A stretch of DNA of 64,000 nucleotides, from positions 62,001 through 126,000 of the forward strand of contig JAUKNK010000331.1 in the NCBI GenBank assembly GCA_030765055.1, in the 5' to 3' direction. Of the stretch, positions 1 to 12,127 are shown piece by piece (the first letter of the stretch is position 1; each line of letters starts with the position of its first letter). Both the position numbers and the translations under genes were made by a program. The notes beneath the pieces are model-generated. The model did no database searches, had not been told where the DNA came from, and was given only the letters and a program-made list of their open reading frames with translations. This DNA is from Mantis religiosa (taxonomy: Eukaryota; Arthropoda; Insecta; Mantodea; Mantidae).

Positions 1-1650
1 TCGAAAATTAGTCTAGTATTGTTTGAACATATAGGCGTAATGACACAACATTGTACGGAATGTTTACCCCTGAAAGGCAACGGTCTACACATGACATGTA
101 AGGAGCGCTGTCCCCCACACCCGCCACAGAGCTGATGATAGATGTCCAGCAGCTACTTATAAGTAGACGCATGTAGTACTTTCCAGGTTTCAGTTATGGA
201 CGTTGCAGTTCTACACCACAGCAGATTTTTGGTGCACATGGTTTATATTATACCATCAAATTTTCAGGTGAGAAGCAGTGAGTGTACAGTGACAGTTCCC
301 TTGTAAGATTCATTATGGTGTAAAAATATGAAAACAACATTCATAATAAAATATTTATTTAAATACAATAAAAATGTAAATACAAAGTAATGTGCTGTAA
401 TATTTTGTAACATACAGCATTAATATTTTGTGCCACAGTTTCTGATGTGAGAACCAAAATATCAACTATATCTTTCCTATATAGTTCAAAAGCTGCTGGA
501 TGTAACTGTGTTTGTAAACTAAATGACAAGGAAAGGCCACACACTGCAGCTGTTTGTGCCATTTTCTTAAATCCAAAATCTTGTTATATTCTGAGCAGCA
601 AGGTACTAGGTTCAGCTACTCAGACAATGTGTTCCTTCTTCTCATTTTGCTTCCAGTTTACTGTTGTATACTCAGAGATTGTGACATGCTTGATTGTTAA
701 AATGCTAATGGATGAGCTTCACCAGAGGGAAGCCTTCTGTGAGTAGCTTACCAGTGTGACCAAAAAAATCAAGCTTGGATGCTGGTCAATGGTAGCTACT
801 TCATTCATCCATTTCTTCTAACATCAGTCATTCAAGAAGTGCATATTGTTTGACATTGTTATAGTAGAGCTGACATAACACGTTCTTTAACACTCCTGTC
901 CTAGTCATTCTCCCTCTCCACCTTTTTCCCAGCACAACACTTCTCCATTTACAAGCATGAAACAACATTGATGCAAACTTCACAAATGGTGCAAAATCAG
1001 GTCAGTTATTTTCTAATATCATAGAAGAAACTGTCCTTCCCAACTGTGTGACTGGACATATAAAGGAAAGCTTTAGGGAGCAACTTGATACACTAGAGGA
1101 AAGTGGTTCCTCATAACAATGCTGCTGCACTTAACAAACCTTTTTGTTCATGACTGTACTGCCTTTTTATAGTCATATTTGTGTATATTATCAATTTTAA
1201 ATAATTATAATTTTGAGGTTTTAGTTCTGCAGTTGCATTTTGTGCAGTTTAACAATAATATGAATGAAGAATGTGCAAGAGAAAAGGAAAGTTCCCTCTG
1301 TGCACATGATCATCGCTGTTCATCAAAAGTTACATTCACTACCTATTCTTCTAAAAATAATTCACAAGATACTGACAGAAATAGATTCATTACATGTTTT
1401 GCTGAAGCTAAAAGAGAAAGAGAAGACTTACGTGACAGTGCAAATATCTTAAACCTGTGCTGTTTTAATCAAAACCGTTAGTCACTATCACACCGAGCAG
1501 AAAGGCTCAGGCCATTAACACTCTCTCGAAATAAGCTTTTTTTAAACTTTCATTAATATACTATTGAAATAAAATGTGTTTTAATTGCCACCTCGGGTGA
1601 GTAAAGAGTTACAATATATTACAGCCCTCTGACTTTTCTACAGGCTGGAC
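1..1650. other. AT-rich DNA without recognisable gene
   Basis: Several short open frames occur on both strands, but none shows a domain, signal peptide or plausible splice pattern. Low-complexity AT tracts dominate. I see nothing I can name here. Confidence 0.5.
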
Positions 1651-1654
1651 CAAA

Positions 1655-1990
1655 AGTTTTGCACCATAGGGAGCAGTTCATGCAGGATGGTGCACCACCA
1701 CATTATACCATTCAAGTATGGAGTTGGCTGGACGACAACTTTCTGCAGTGGATTGGTCATAGAGGATGAGTGGGCTCCTTGATCCCTTGATTTAAATCCA
1801 ATGTATTTTGCAATACTGGGGTACCTGAAGGCAAAAATGTACGAGGTGAAGATCAAGGATAAAAGGCATCTTTGAGGGCGAACTGTAGCAGAGGGCCATG
1901 CTGTCACACCAAACTTGGTGTCCAATGTTCCACAGAACACGGACAACTGTTTATAGATGTGCACTGATGTGAATGTTCTCATACTGAACA
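1655..1990 (+). pseudogene. DDE transposase relic (IS630/Tc1-mariner-type, QDGAPPHY motif)
   Basis: Reading the plus strand from about 1660 gives EQFMQDGAPPHYT, then WLDDNFLQWIGHRG, then with frame changes LGYLKAKMYE. This is the usual order around the second catalytic Asp of insect DDE transposases (QDGAPPH, then WIGRGG, then SPDL, then GYLK). Stops interrupt it within 60 codons and the first catalytic region is missing, so it is a dead 3' fragment. A second fragment of the same type lies at 31197-31330. Terminal repeats were not found. Confidence 0.6.
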
Positions 1991-2040
1991 CATAGTACAA
2001 TCCACATAGTGCGGGACTTTGGCCCACCCTAGAATATTCC

Positions 2041-2388
2041 AAAATAAAAAAAATATCAACCTGTGGTGCAACAGCTCTAGTGGGCCAAGGCCTGCCAACC
2101 CGACTACCAGCCTCATGCCCACATATACATGGTAGAGGTGGGCAATCATCCAACTAATATGGGATGGAGATGTGGTCAGCATCTCAACACCTCAGCCAGA
2201 AGGTTGGCTTATGCAACCAGGGTCACCACCTACTGTAGCTCCTCATGATGCTGAGTGGGCACTGCTCCTCTAACCATGACTCCAAATCCGCATCCCACAG
2301 TGGTGCAACTGATACCGAGGCCATTTGGCAGGGAACCAAAGCAGGACGCCTAAGCCTACTATACCATGATGCAGGACTGTAGTATTCT
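2041..2388 (-). mobile_element. tRNA-derived SINE, family C
   Basis: About 345 bp repeated at 40800-41129 in the same orientation. Reading the minus strand from about 2388 gives an A-box-like ATGGTATAGTAGGC and later a B-box-like stretch near 2300. Shared body landmarks include GAGGTGGGC near 2134, ATGTGGTCAGCATC near 2169, and the phrase around the TGATGCTGAG at 2247. No open frame is conserved between the copies. No clear target duplication here, unlike the second copy. Confidence 0.6.
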
Positions 2389-2389
2389 A

Positions 2390-4659
2390 ACTCATCCAAA
2401 AAAGTTAAAACAAAAATCTCACTGGAAATGCACATTTTGAGGCTTCTTGAATACAACATAAAAATATGTTTTTGTTAGAAAAAGGTCCATGTGTAAACAG
2501 CTTAACTCCAAAATAAAATCTGGTATTTGACTTCAACATCTTATACAAAATTCTCTAACCCAAACTATCTTCTACTTGGAAAATGTGTCTTTTTTATTTG
2601 ACTGAAAATGACTTTTAATGAATTTGATTAAAGCAGTGTGTTTACGATATTTGCATGACAACACTATATCTAAATACATAAGAAAAGTATGTCGTTAAAG
2701 AATACAATTGAATTACATAATGATTTACAAAACTTTTTTTTGAAAAATCAAAGAACCTGGAATGATACAGTTACGAGATAGCAGCTTTTTAGATATCTGG
2801 CTACTGCATTAGTTTACAAAAAATAGTATAACAGCAATAAAAAGAGTACAAAATATATACTTATAATATTCAAATAAGTAAATCAATAAAACAAAGCAAA
2901 TTTACAATATACTCCCATATGTCACTTCTTAGATTAGTTTATAGTTCAGTTGGTAATAGGCACTTTACAGCTACTGTAATTCACTAAAGGGCTGCCAACA
3001 TTTGAGCAAACAATACAATGAAAAGTGTAGGTTGTCAGACTGCAGTGAAACCATTTCTAACAACCTTCTTAAACTAATATGTAGAGCCAGGATTTCTATG
3101 CAAAATGCTTATAAAACTTTTTTTGCTAAAATATGGTGGTTTGCTTTTTTATTTTGTGTTTTTTTTTAAATAAATAGCTTAGTTTATGCAAATCATGTAA
3201 ATTTAAAAATAAATGAAACAGTTAGGAGCCAATATAAAGACGCGGATTTTCTTGAACTTGTTCCAAATTTGTCTTTACCTCCTCGGCCAGTTTTAACTTG
3301 ATCAGGTTGTTGGTTAAAGACTGTGTCATACTACGCAGAACATTTACTGCTTAGATCAAGGAGATTCAAGCAGCACACAAATGTTTTACTAATATTGGCA
3401 TCCAAGACATGATAAAGTACATCCTTAACAGTTTCTCCAAAATGCCTGCTATTATAACACAATTGTAAGCTTGGAACATTCCCTTTCTTTGATAGACGAC
3501 ATTTCAGTAACCTTGTCTACAGAGACTCGTAGTGTTGCCAAAACTGCCTTTGACAAACTCAGTAAGGTGTTAATGACAAACCCTGGTTACGAAACATTGT
3601 GTAACATTTCTAAAAAGCTCTCTGGTACAGAGGTAACCTCTCTCATGTAGAGCAACAAGCTTACGGAAGGTAAGAATTTTACGAAAAATATGTTTAATGA
3701 TTAAATCTTTATTTTTTATTTGCTTATTTTTAGTGCTTATTTGTTTCATTTTTTTGAACCTGTATGTTTGCTTATTTCACCATTTTATTGTGCTTACAAA
3801 TCCGGGCTCTAATAATATGGTTGCATTGGCAGCAGTATTAACAAACTGACAGGTAGTTTTATTATTTAAATGGAGGTACAGTGGACGGAACAGCTTTCCT
3901 AAGTAACAGCCACTCTTATATTTTCCATCAGAAGACAAATATGGAAGAATTACTAAAATTGCTAACACAGATAAAAAGATACATACTACATATAGAATTG
4001 TTACATCTGATTTACATTCTTTATCAATCACCACAATACACAAGCCAATCTGATATTACATGAAAAACAAATGCAATAACAGCAACTGCAGTTTTCAGAA
4101 AACTGCCAACATTCATCTTAAAATAGAGAAAGGTACAAGAAATTTGTTAGATGCTTACTCTAACATTCTATAACCAACTACTCTAAAAGCTTAACATAAT
4201 CGTAATGTGGCTTGTTACAAAAACAAACCTTCCATTTAATTAGTGCTTTAGTTACTAAGGCCCATCTTGAAACACAACTTTTTGAGGTTGACGTTTTATG
4301 CCATAATTATTGGATGAAGTGAATAAACAAAGTAAATACTTATGTGGCAAGTGAATTGGAAATTCCAATTACTTTCCCATTTATCAGACATTAAAATGCA
4401 TGAGCTGTTAATGTACATATGCAGAGGGCAGAGGCCTATTGAGTAAGCAGATATCAAAGCCCTTGAAGAATTACACCACTTCTTACAGTTGATAAAAGTT
4501 TTGAATATTTAATTCATTTTCTTCCCCATTGAGGAGAAACGTGCAGTGACAGCCTTTGCTAGTTCAACAACCAAGCTTATAAAATGAGTGGCCAAAGATT
4601 TGGGGATTGATTGCACTATAGTATTGAGTGTTCCTGAAAGAATTCAAATTCATATGGGA
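2390..4659. other. AT-rich DNA, no confident gene
   Basis: Contains only short open frames and homopolymer tracts. The one coding-like stretch is the doubtful membrane-protein fragment listed at 3777-4125. Confidence 0.45.
3777..4125 (-). pseudogene. Possible frameshifted fragment of a two-helix membrane protein
   Basis: Minus strand. An ATG near 4117 opens MNVGSFLKTAVAVIAFVFH, a hydrophobic segment ending in ISDWLVY before a stop. A +1 shift then gives VVIDKECKSD, a second hydrophobic stretch ILYVVCIFLSVLAILVILPY, and a polar tail ending GFVSTIKW with a stop at 3777. Two hydrophobic helices separated by a short charged loop suggest a membrane protein, but the reading needs a shift and I do not recognise the family. 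It could equally be chance in AT-rich DNA. Confidence 0.25.
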
Positions 4660-4662
4660 ATA

Positions 4663-5406
4663 GATAAAATCAACATGAAAAATTCAATGCCAAAGCTGGG
4701 AATTGAACCACGGATCTCCTGGTTTCCGTCCAATCACTCTTACCCATTGAGCTACTATTACCAACTTGCTGTTATGACATTAAATTCTTCATTTGACTCA
4801 TATATTTCCCCGGTAGACCACTAGGGGCTCTCGCATTCGAGATACACCATTTGTGGCAACTTACTATCATAAGTATTTGAGTCCCAGGTTTCATCATTTA
4901 ACTCTTATTATTTTAGTTAATTATTGGAAATTGATGATTTCTTCACACTAGCCATATATAGGCAAAGTTTTTAATAGAGTCAATATGAAAAATTCAATGC
5001 CATGGCCAGGATTTGAACCATGGTTCTCCTGGTTTAAAAGACCTTAGCCTATATACGGCTAGTGTGAAAGAATTATTAATTTCCATCAATTAACTAAAAT
5101 AATAAAAGTTAAATGATGAAGCCTGGGACTTAAGTACTTAGGATGGTAAGTCGCCACAAAGGGTGTATCTCGAATGTGAGAGGCCCTAGTGGTCTGCAAA
5201 GGAAATGTACGAGTCAAATGGAGAATTTAATATCATGATGGCAAGTTGGCCATGGTAGCTCAATGGGTTAGAGTGTGGACGGTTACCAGGAAATCCATGG
5301 TTCAAAACCCGACCGTGGCATTGAACTTTTAATGTTGACTATTAAAAACCTTAGCCTATATACGGCTAGTGTGAACAAATTATTAATTTCCAATAATTAA
5401 CTAAAA
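4663..5406. repeat. SINE family A, inverted (foldback) composite
   Basis: Two tRNA-like modules face opposite ways. The minus-strand module (about 4663-4770) reads TAGCTCAATGGGTAAGAG (A box) and GTGGTTCAATTCCC (B box). The plus-strand module (about 5250-5330) reads TAGCTCAATGGGTTAGAG and ATGGTTCAAAACCC. Between them is a second truncated minus module near 4990-5030 and a shared body with AAGTCGCCACAAAG near 5151 and GTGGTCTGC near 5190. The phrase TTAGCCTATATACGGCTAG occurs at about 5044 and 5351. These are Pol III-type internal promoters from a tRNA ancestor, not functional tRNA genes. Confidence 0.65.
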
Positions 5407-5409
5407 TGA

Positions 5410-7940
5410 TATGGCAATGCTAAAGGATAAGATAGACTCTGTGTTAGTTGCCATGGTATCTAGGTGTACTGGTATTACAGCTATTAAAATGGCTAAAAGA
5501 AGTGAAGGTCCAGGACTCATAGGACCCAGTCCTCCTTTAGAGTATCCCTCTTGAGATCCGAAGTAAACAAAACTGCTGTCACTATGCGATCCAGTGGTAA
5601 ATTCAGTTTCTCTTTAACTTAATTAGATTTAGACTTATGGGCATTGTTGGCTATTTCTGTAAACTCATTCATTGTGCAGTTTATTCCAGGTACATGCTAC
5701 CATGACTTTTGAACTCTCCCAACATATACTATGTAAATGTGAAGCAGAGATTTACATCCCTAAGCTCTGTCTTTGGAACCCAAGGATCTAAAAGGGCAAA
5801 TATCAGTGGTCCACTTCATCAAACTTGAATAATGATCACAAAGGACTGTAAGATTCTTCATGGAAACCTCTAGTGAGCCCACTCAGTTTTACATCATCAC
5901 CACTGTCATAAAAAGGAAATGATTGGATTTTTTTCTTAATTACTTTAGAGGAAATGAATGCAGCAAGAAAAAAAATTGATTTACTTTCAATTCCTATGAC
6001 ATCAGCACATAGGACTGCAATCAGATACAGATGAAGAAACCAATGGCAACTACATCAATTGTTTTACTGATCACTTTCATGCCCAACAATTGGCCATTCA
6101 TGGATCTAATGTCTCAATCTTAATTTTAAAGTTGCAGATGCAAACTTCCTTACTGAAACTGTGGTTTTGTACTAAATACTCACACACAATTGAATAAAAC
6201 GAGGGAATATAAATACTCTGGGCAAGTATTCACTTCAAACCTGAAGCAAGTGTTTACTTGACAAATTTCAGCATACTTCCTATAACATTATGACTCTGGT
6301 TTGTTTGCACTTATACCAATAGTGCAATCTTTGTTCTTCTCATTGATGCACAGATGAAGAGTTGCCAACATCTAAGTGAAAAATATGTGAAGTAAAATCA
6401 AACATTCAGCCCAGAATTGAGAGAAATAATTTTGCTATAAAAGAAACTGAAGCATTCATCACTACTTGGACTCTTCCTGCTGCCTTCTTTTGTTATATAA
6501 ACTAAGTCACTCATGTTACAGTTGCCAACATGACATTCTTATGCAAATATTGAGAATATCAAGACCAAAACACAGAAGTAACTGAGGCTTTGAGGGTTCT
6601 GAACTACAAATCATAACCAAGGGTTGTTTTTATAAGAAGAGGAGTGATGCAGTTGGCTGCAACTATGAAGTGACAACAAATTGTAGCTGAAATATTAGTG
6701 TATGATCAATGATGCAGGAAATGGGCAATTAGAGTTAAATAAGAGGTAATACACATCTGTTGGCATTTCTGGGAAGGCAAAACTTCCTTAGGTTGGTACT
6801 CTCATCTCCACATTATCAACATGGGCTCTGTAATCATGCATGCCATGATTTTGCTATTAAACGTGGGGTTACATGATTCCAAGTGGTGACATCTCTATGC
6901 AATTCCTAAATTTTACTCACACTTCCTTTAATATTATTTTCTCTGGTTAGGTAGTAATGGATGTCTAAAAACTGTCTTATCTAACAACTTTTCTTCATGC
7001 AAGATAAACAGGTTTATCAGTAAGTTCTTGTATTTACTAGATGTTATTCACTTCACCTATTATTGGATGAGAAGGCACATTTCTTCAAGTCTGATGGACC
7101 AAACCAAAATTAATTATTCATGATAAATACCCTTATAGCATGTTTTGGATAACATTTCAGCACTTGCCAGGCCAGCACTACTCCCAAATTTTAATTGCTG
7201 AGATGTTACCATTACCATCCATCAGACTTGAACATTTACATAAAATTTTGAAGTTACATAATAAAACATAAATCTGCCACTAACCCACAGAAACCCACTA
7301 ACTTTTGCTATCTTATATACACCTTAATGCTGCATGTATATTGGATTCAAAATAAATCTCCACAATAGAATCAATATGAAATTAATGTTCTTGCTAACTA
7401 AGCCTTAAACTAAGAAGCCAATTCCTTGAGATAAAACAATTAGGTTAATTGATGGAAATTGTTGTTCAGATTCAGCTAGGAAGACAGTCGTCTGCTAGTT
7501 ACACAGAAACTTGGAAATGTCACATGACTTAAACATTTAAATGTCAGCGTGCAAGCAGAGATGTTCTCTACTCACTTCTTGAATTTTTACTTTGGTTTGC
7601 TGGGAAATAAGTGGTGAAATAAAATAAGTTTGAACTACAATGGAAGATACAATACATCATATGCATAGGCAGGCAAGAGAAATAGTGCATCATGTGTACA
7701 ATTATTAAAAAACAGTGAAGCAGTACTTGGTTCTGGGTCTGGCATTGCCAAACCTCAGGAGAACACAGCAAGTGCATGTGGGTCAGAATACCTGACCGAC
7801 CTCTAGAAGTGGAATAATATGGCAACACCTCCAATACCTCTGGCTCTTTCTACGAGCGAACCTTACCTTCCACCTGCCTTCCTACCTGAACCTGAGTCTA
7901 GCTGTGTAGAAGACAAAGTTATCAAAGGGTAGAGCGAGAG
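5410..7940. other. AT-rich DNA, nothing recognised
   Basis: About 2.5 kb without a supported gene, repeat or RNA gene. All open frames are short and lack motifs. Confidence 0.45.
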
Positions 7941-7944
7941 TAAA

Positions 7945-8045
7945 AAATTCAATAGCTCAATGGTTAAGAGCAACTGGACGGAGACCGGGAGATCCGTGGT
8001 TCAAATTCCAGCTATGGCATTGAATTTTTCACTTGGACTCTACCC
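7945..8045 (+). mobile_element. SINE family A, partial
   Basis: A tRNA-like head: AATAGCTCAATGGTTAAGAG (A box) near 7950, GATCCGTGGTTCAAATTCC (B box) near 7991, then the family tail GGCATTGAATTTTTCA and GACTCTACCCTT. The body found in the 4.7-kb and 8.8-kb copies is absent. Confidence 0.65.
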
Positions 8046-8049
8046 TTCG

Positions 8050-8815
8050 GAAAGTTTGAAACAAATTAGATTCAGTACTAAAAGAAACAATTACCAAAGA
8101 CAAAGCAGTACCTGAGAACAATTCATGTTATGTTTACATGTTGTTAATCTATATATTAAATCTTTCCTAGTTGGACAATCAAATGCTTGCTTCCACCTTT
8201 GTTCATATTACTGGCTATCTTACAGCCACAGAGCTGCCACCATTAGACCAAGAAACACCACTTCTCTTAAGCTGTAAAGTATAGCTGAGAGAATGTAGGC
8301 TCTAAGCTGCAAAGTGATGACAAAGCTCAAATAAACATTAGTGTAGCTACACCCCAAAATACTGGAGAGCGAGTAAGACAGACAGTTCAAATCTCTAAAC
8401 TGGTTTCTGTTCTGTATGTGTTCTGGTTACTAAAGCTTGAGAGTGGGTGCACATTAATCCTCAATTAACGGTTTTTGGTTACACGGACTATAATACCGTA
8501 GCTATGCTCTGTGGCTTAGTATACAAGGCGTTAGGGATACGAGTGCACAGACTTAAACAGCAACTTTCTGACGTTAAGCTGAAACATAAGTTCCTGTCCC
8601 ATTTTCTTCTATAGTTGCATAAATAAAAAAATAACATTGATCAAAGTTTTGATCACAAATATGTCACCACATCTTTAGAGTTTAGTTTTACAATTATAAT
8701 AGCAAGGTAGAGCTACAAATGATGAGCTGTCTTTACCATATATTGCTAAAATGATTTGTTTAGCCCAAAATTATACTAAAGGACAGGATTGAGTGACTAC
8801 GGTGGAATTAAAATT
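8050..8815. other. Unassigned DNA
   Basis: No gene, RNA or repeat recognised. Confidence 0.4.
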
Positions 8816-8817
8816 AC

Positions 8818-9240
8818 ATTAGTATTTTAGTTAATTGATGGAAATTAATCATTTCTCCACACTAGCCGTATATAGGCTAAGGTTTTTGATGGATAGAGTC
8901 AACATGAAAAATTCAATGCCATGGCCGGGATTTGAACCACAGATCTCCTGGTTTCCGTCCAGTGTGGAGAAATGATTAATTTCCATCAATTAACTAAAAT
9001 TATGAGAGTTTAATGATGAAGCCTGGGATTCAAGTACTTACAATAGTAAGTCGCCACAAACGGTGTATTTCGGATGCGAGAGCCCCTAGTGGTCTACCAG
9101 GGAAATATATGAGTCAAATGGAGAATTTAATGTCAGGACGGCACTTTAGCCATTAGAGCGACTGGACGGAAACTAGAAGATCCGTGGTTCAAATCCCGGC
9201 CATGGCATTGAATTTTACATGTTGACTCTATCTATCAAGA
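8818..9240. repeat. SINE family A, inverted composite
   Basis: Same plan as 4960-5406. A truncated minus-strand tRNA-like module (8905-8960) is joined at the shared GTGTGGAGAAATGATTAATT phrase (near 8961) to a plus-strand body and a plus-strand tRNA-like module (9150-9230) carrying GATCCGTGGTTCAAATCCC. The outer left end TTAGTTAATTGATGGAAATT (8828) is the inverse of the inner TTTCCATCAATTAACTAAAA near 8979. The repeated arrangement at two loci suggests the composite itself has been copied. Confidence 0.6.
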
Positions 9241-9244
9241 ATAC

Positions 9245-10340
9245 GCTTCTTGCCTATGGCAAAACTGACTGGAACTCTTCAGATGTTTCCCAATAGAGAA
9301 TTCCAAACCCAAGAGTCTAACAGATGACATTTTGAGCATCTACTGCAAATAGACATTAATGTGATATTGCAGTTATAAGTTTCCAGTTTAGCAAATATAT
9401 GGCTTTGATTTAATTTTATATGATACACTTGAATAAGGTACTTCAGTTGAATTTGGTCCACAGACCTTATGTGTAGGCCTTACGCAGCTTTTAGTTTAAG
9501 TCTCGTGAATATGATTGAATAGCTTAAAAGAAAAGCACATCAGCCCTCATTATTAGAAGTAGCTGATACACACAGGCACAAGGTGAACTGGCTTTCAACC
9601 ACTGGCCTAATTTAAGACTGCACGTATGAATGCACACCCAAACAAAAATATTCAGCTCTAAAATCCCACTCTGTTGTCAGACTGTGCAGATAATGTATTC
9701 AGTAATGTTCAATCATCTCCCTTATCCTTCAAGATAGATGAAACTGTTATGGGACTTCATTATTTGTCATATTTGAATCTCCTAGCTTGCAAAATCTGCG
9801 CACTCATACCTATAACACCCTGCATTGATCACTCTTGTTTAATAATTTTACTTCACATACATTGAGTACTTAAAGTGACTACTAATTAATTTAAATTTCA
9901 CAACGTACAGAGTAAATTTGAACATCATCAGTATTTACTATAACATCCAATGAATTTGTTACCATGCTCAAAAGTAAGTGTTGTTTAGTGTCATTAATCA
10001 ACTCCCTTTAAATTTAATGCTCAATATATTTATACATAACACCACAATTAAGTTTGACAGAGCCATTTTGGGGACAAAACCCACATTTTAAACCCACCCA
10101 TGAAACTATTTCAATTGTTTGTGCAAGAAGCACCATTTAAGTAAATCACAAAGAAATTATAAAGTTTATTACTTTATACACATACAAGTTAATTAAACGA
10201 TAACATTAATTTGAACCATATAATTAAAAAAACTAGCAACACAACTGAAATAACAACAGACTGTTGTTTATTTCATGTTGATCATTTTAAGAGAAAGTGA
10301 GTTGTGATTCACTGACAACATTCTACATAACAATGGTAAG
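9245..10340. other. Unassigned AT-rich DNA
   Basis: Nothing coding. A short phrase near 9981-10020 (TTGTTTAGTGTCATTAAT) also forms the right arm of the small inverted-repeat element at 33398-33527, so a half-copy of that MITE probably lies here. Confidence 0.4.
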
Positions 10341-10344
10341 ACTC

Positions 10345-10558
10345 TATAGTTGGTTACTCCGCAGATCAATGGCTTTGTCACTGGTTAGACTGTTTGGCTC
10401 TCACCAAGGTGACAGCAAAGTGAGATTTGTGGTGGACAACATGGCGCTGGGGAGGCTTTTCTCCAGGATCACCAGTTTCCCCCACCATGTCATCTCACAT
10501 ATCATCAGTGTCACCACCTGCCGTGCTGCATGTAGTAAAAGTGGCTGTTAAACACTAC
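10345..10558 (+). mobile_element. tRNA-derived SINE, family B (diverged copy)
   Basis: Matches the better copies at 21261-21509 and 22740-22987: GGCTCTCACCAAGG in the tRNA-like head, AAAGTGAGATTTGTGGTGGA, GGCGCTGGGG, and the 3' end AGTAAAAGTGGCTGTTAAAC (near 10533). The start is uncertain because the 5' head is diverged. The short open frame here is carried by the SINE and is not a gene. Confidence 0.6.
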
Positions 10559-10749
10559 ATCTCACTTTCAATGGCTTTGTCTGCTGCAGAAAGCAATGAT
10601 GTAACTGTAGCAAGCTAATGACAACTGCAGAGTTCCGAAATATGCCAAGACAGTGAAATGATGCCCACACATTTTCTTTTTCTTGTTATAAACTAATGAT
10701 AATGTAGAATCTATAAAAACACTTTAGCTCGACTTACATTTAAAATTAG

Positions 10750-10784
10750 GACATGTTTCAAGGACCACGCGTCCCCATCATCAG
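10750..10784 (-). ncRNA. Hammerhead-ribozyme-like motif, left arm of PLE C
   Basis: On the minus strand: CTGATGA, one T, helix II GGGGAC/GTCCTT around a GCGTG loop, GAAA, then CATGTC. The last A of GAAA with CATGT makes the palindrome ACATGT, giving a very short helix III followed by the cleavage-type triplet GTC. Hammerhead motifs with short helix III are known in PLE terminal repeats. The extra base between CTGATGA and helix II and the weak helix I leave activity uncertain. Confidence 0.5.
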
Positions 10785-11091
10785 CTGATTCAAACAAATA
10801 GAAACTTGGAAACAAGGATGAAAGAACACATGAGATGCATCAAATACAGACAGATAAATCAGCCATAGCCCATCATTTTTGGTCAAAAAAATCATAATAT
10901 TTCTAAAGAAATCAAACTTTCGGTACCAACAAAAAAGTTTTGGGAATTAGCAGTTTGGGAAAATATATACATGTTTAAGAATAGAAAGAGAGCCATGAAT
11001 TTCGAAATACCAATAGTGGATGACGTCATTCAACTTGTTGAACAGCGCCAGGAGAGGGAGGTGGTCACCTGAAGAACTAGTCAAACATCAG

Positions 11092-11126
11092 CTGATGATG
11101 GGGATGAGTGGTCCTTGAAATATGTC
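11092..11126 (+). ncRNA. Hammerhead-ribozyme-like motif, right arm of PLE C
   Basis: Plus-strand counterpart of 10750-10784: CTGATGA, GGGGA/TCCTT helix II, GAAA, TATGTC. Relative to the left arm the C after GAAA is T, so helix III would rest on a G-U pair, and the helix II loop has changed. It lies just inside the PLE 3' end, the position expected for the family. Confidence 0.45.
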
Positions 11127-11256
11127 CTAATTTTAAATGTAAGCAGAGCTAAAGTGTTTTTATAGTTTGCCAAGTGGTTAAAAAAGATTTTATTGATAAT
11201 GCTCCACTGTTTATAAATGCTTCTATTTTATAATATTAATAATGATAACGTGATGC

Positions 11257-11581
11257 ATAAGCAAACTGGCAGTGTACACAGTTCTGTCATTAATTCTGTC
11301 CCAAAGTTTGAGTTGCCACCACAAACTACTAGGTTAGCACATCTGCCACTTGTCACTCTCCAGAGCAACATTATACGTACAGCTCCTGCATGCATGCAGT
11401 TCATAGTCCTGTCATTAATTCTGTCCCAAAGTTTGAGTTGTCACCACAAACTATTATGTTAGCACATCTGTCACTTGTAACTCTCCAGAGCAACATTATA
11501 CGTACAGCTCCTGCATGCATGCAGTTCATAGTCCTGTCATTATTTCTGTCCCAAAGTTTGAGTTGCCACCACAAACTACTA
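11257..11581. repeat. 125-bp satellite, left part
   Basis: Repeat unit of 125 bp with landmarks CTGTCCCAAAGTTTGAGTTG, ACTCTCCAGAGCAACATTAT and GCTCCTGCATGCATGCAGTT. Units alternate between type A (GCCACCACAAACTACTAGG) and type B (GTCACCACAAACTATTA), a 250-bp dimer. The array is cut in an A unit by the transposon at 11582-13144. Open frames through it are repeat artefacts. Confidence 0.85.
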
Positions 11582-12127
11582 TAATAGGTGCATTATAAGT
11601 TGGTGATTGGCGTTTTGCCTCCACGTGCTGTTCATTTGCGAAAACAAGGAGAGGAGATAAACACGTCACTGACACGTCATTGCCGTCGCCTAGCAACCAG
11701 CAATCCACCAATCAAAAGTAAACTGTTGCCATAGCAACCCGAGCCGCTTATCCTATGTTGCCAACTCTATCGTACTACATCACGTGCTTTATGCATGACG
11801 CTATTCTATCGGCATGTTGAGGTTTTCAGTAAACAGACACTGCTCCTATTGTTGCTTCGGTTATAAATCAGCAGTATCACAATACCGTCGTCGTTCGTTG
11901 CCCTTTAGTATGAGACGGTATGCGTTGTTGGAAGGGAACAGGTGTGGATTTAGTTTCAAGGAATATCTTATGACGTTTTCTGGGTCAATGACCAACCTTT
12001 ACAGTTTAATGACCAACCCTTACTTAGGGTATTTTTCCCTGTCATCACTGCCAAACTAAGAGTGTACTGCTTCAGGTAGTGAATGTTTCACAGAGTGTAA
12101 ACAGCTTTACATTTTCGCAATATAATT

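Larger units (their letters stand above)
10711..11165 (+). mobile_element. Penelope-like element C, 5'-truncated, with inverted end arms
   Basis: Plus-strand PLE 3' fragment. Between 10800 and 11070 a broken frame gives TRMKEHMRC, then after a frame change KSAIAHHFW, WELAVWENIYMFKN and AMNFEIPIV. These are the C-terminal motifs of the GIY-YIG endonuclease domain of PLE proteins, also seen in the intact copies at 42-46 kb. The element is bracketed by inverted arms of about 78 bp, 10711-10788 and 11088-11165, sharing AGCTCTGCTTACATT-like and AAAACACTTTAGCTC phrases. The reverse transcriptase part is absent. A convincing target duplication was not found (TGATAATG at about 10697 and 11197 is the best candidate). 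Confidence 0.75.

Noticed and set aside
4683..9210. True tRNA genes
   Set aside because: A and B boxes are present, but acceptor stems do not close and the same heads recur in dispersed repeats with long non-tRNA bodies, so they are SINEs.
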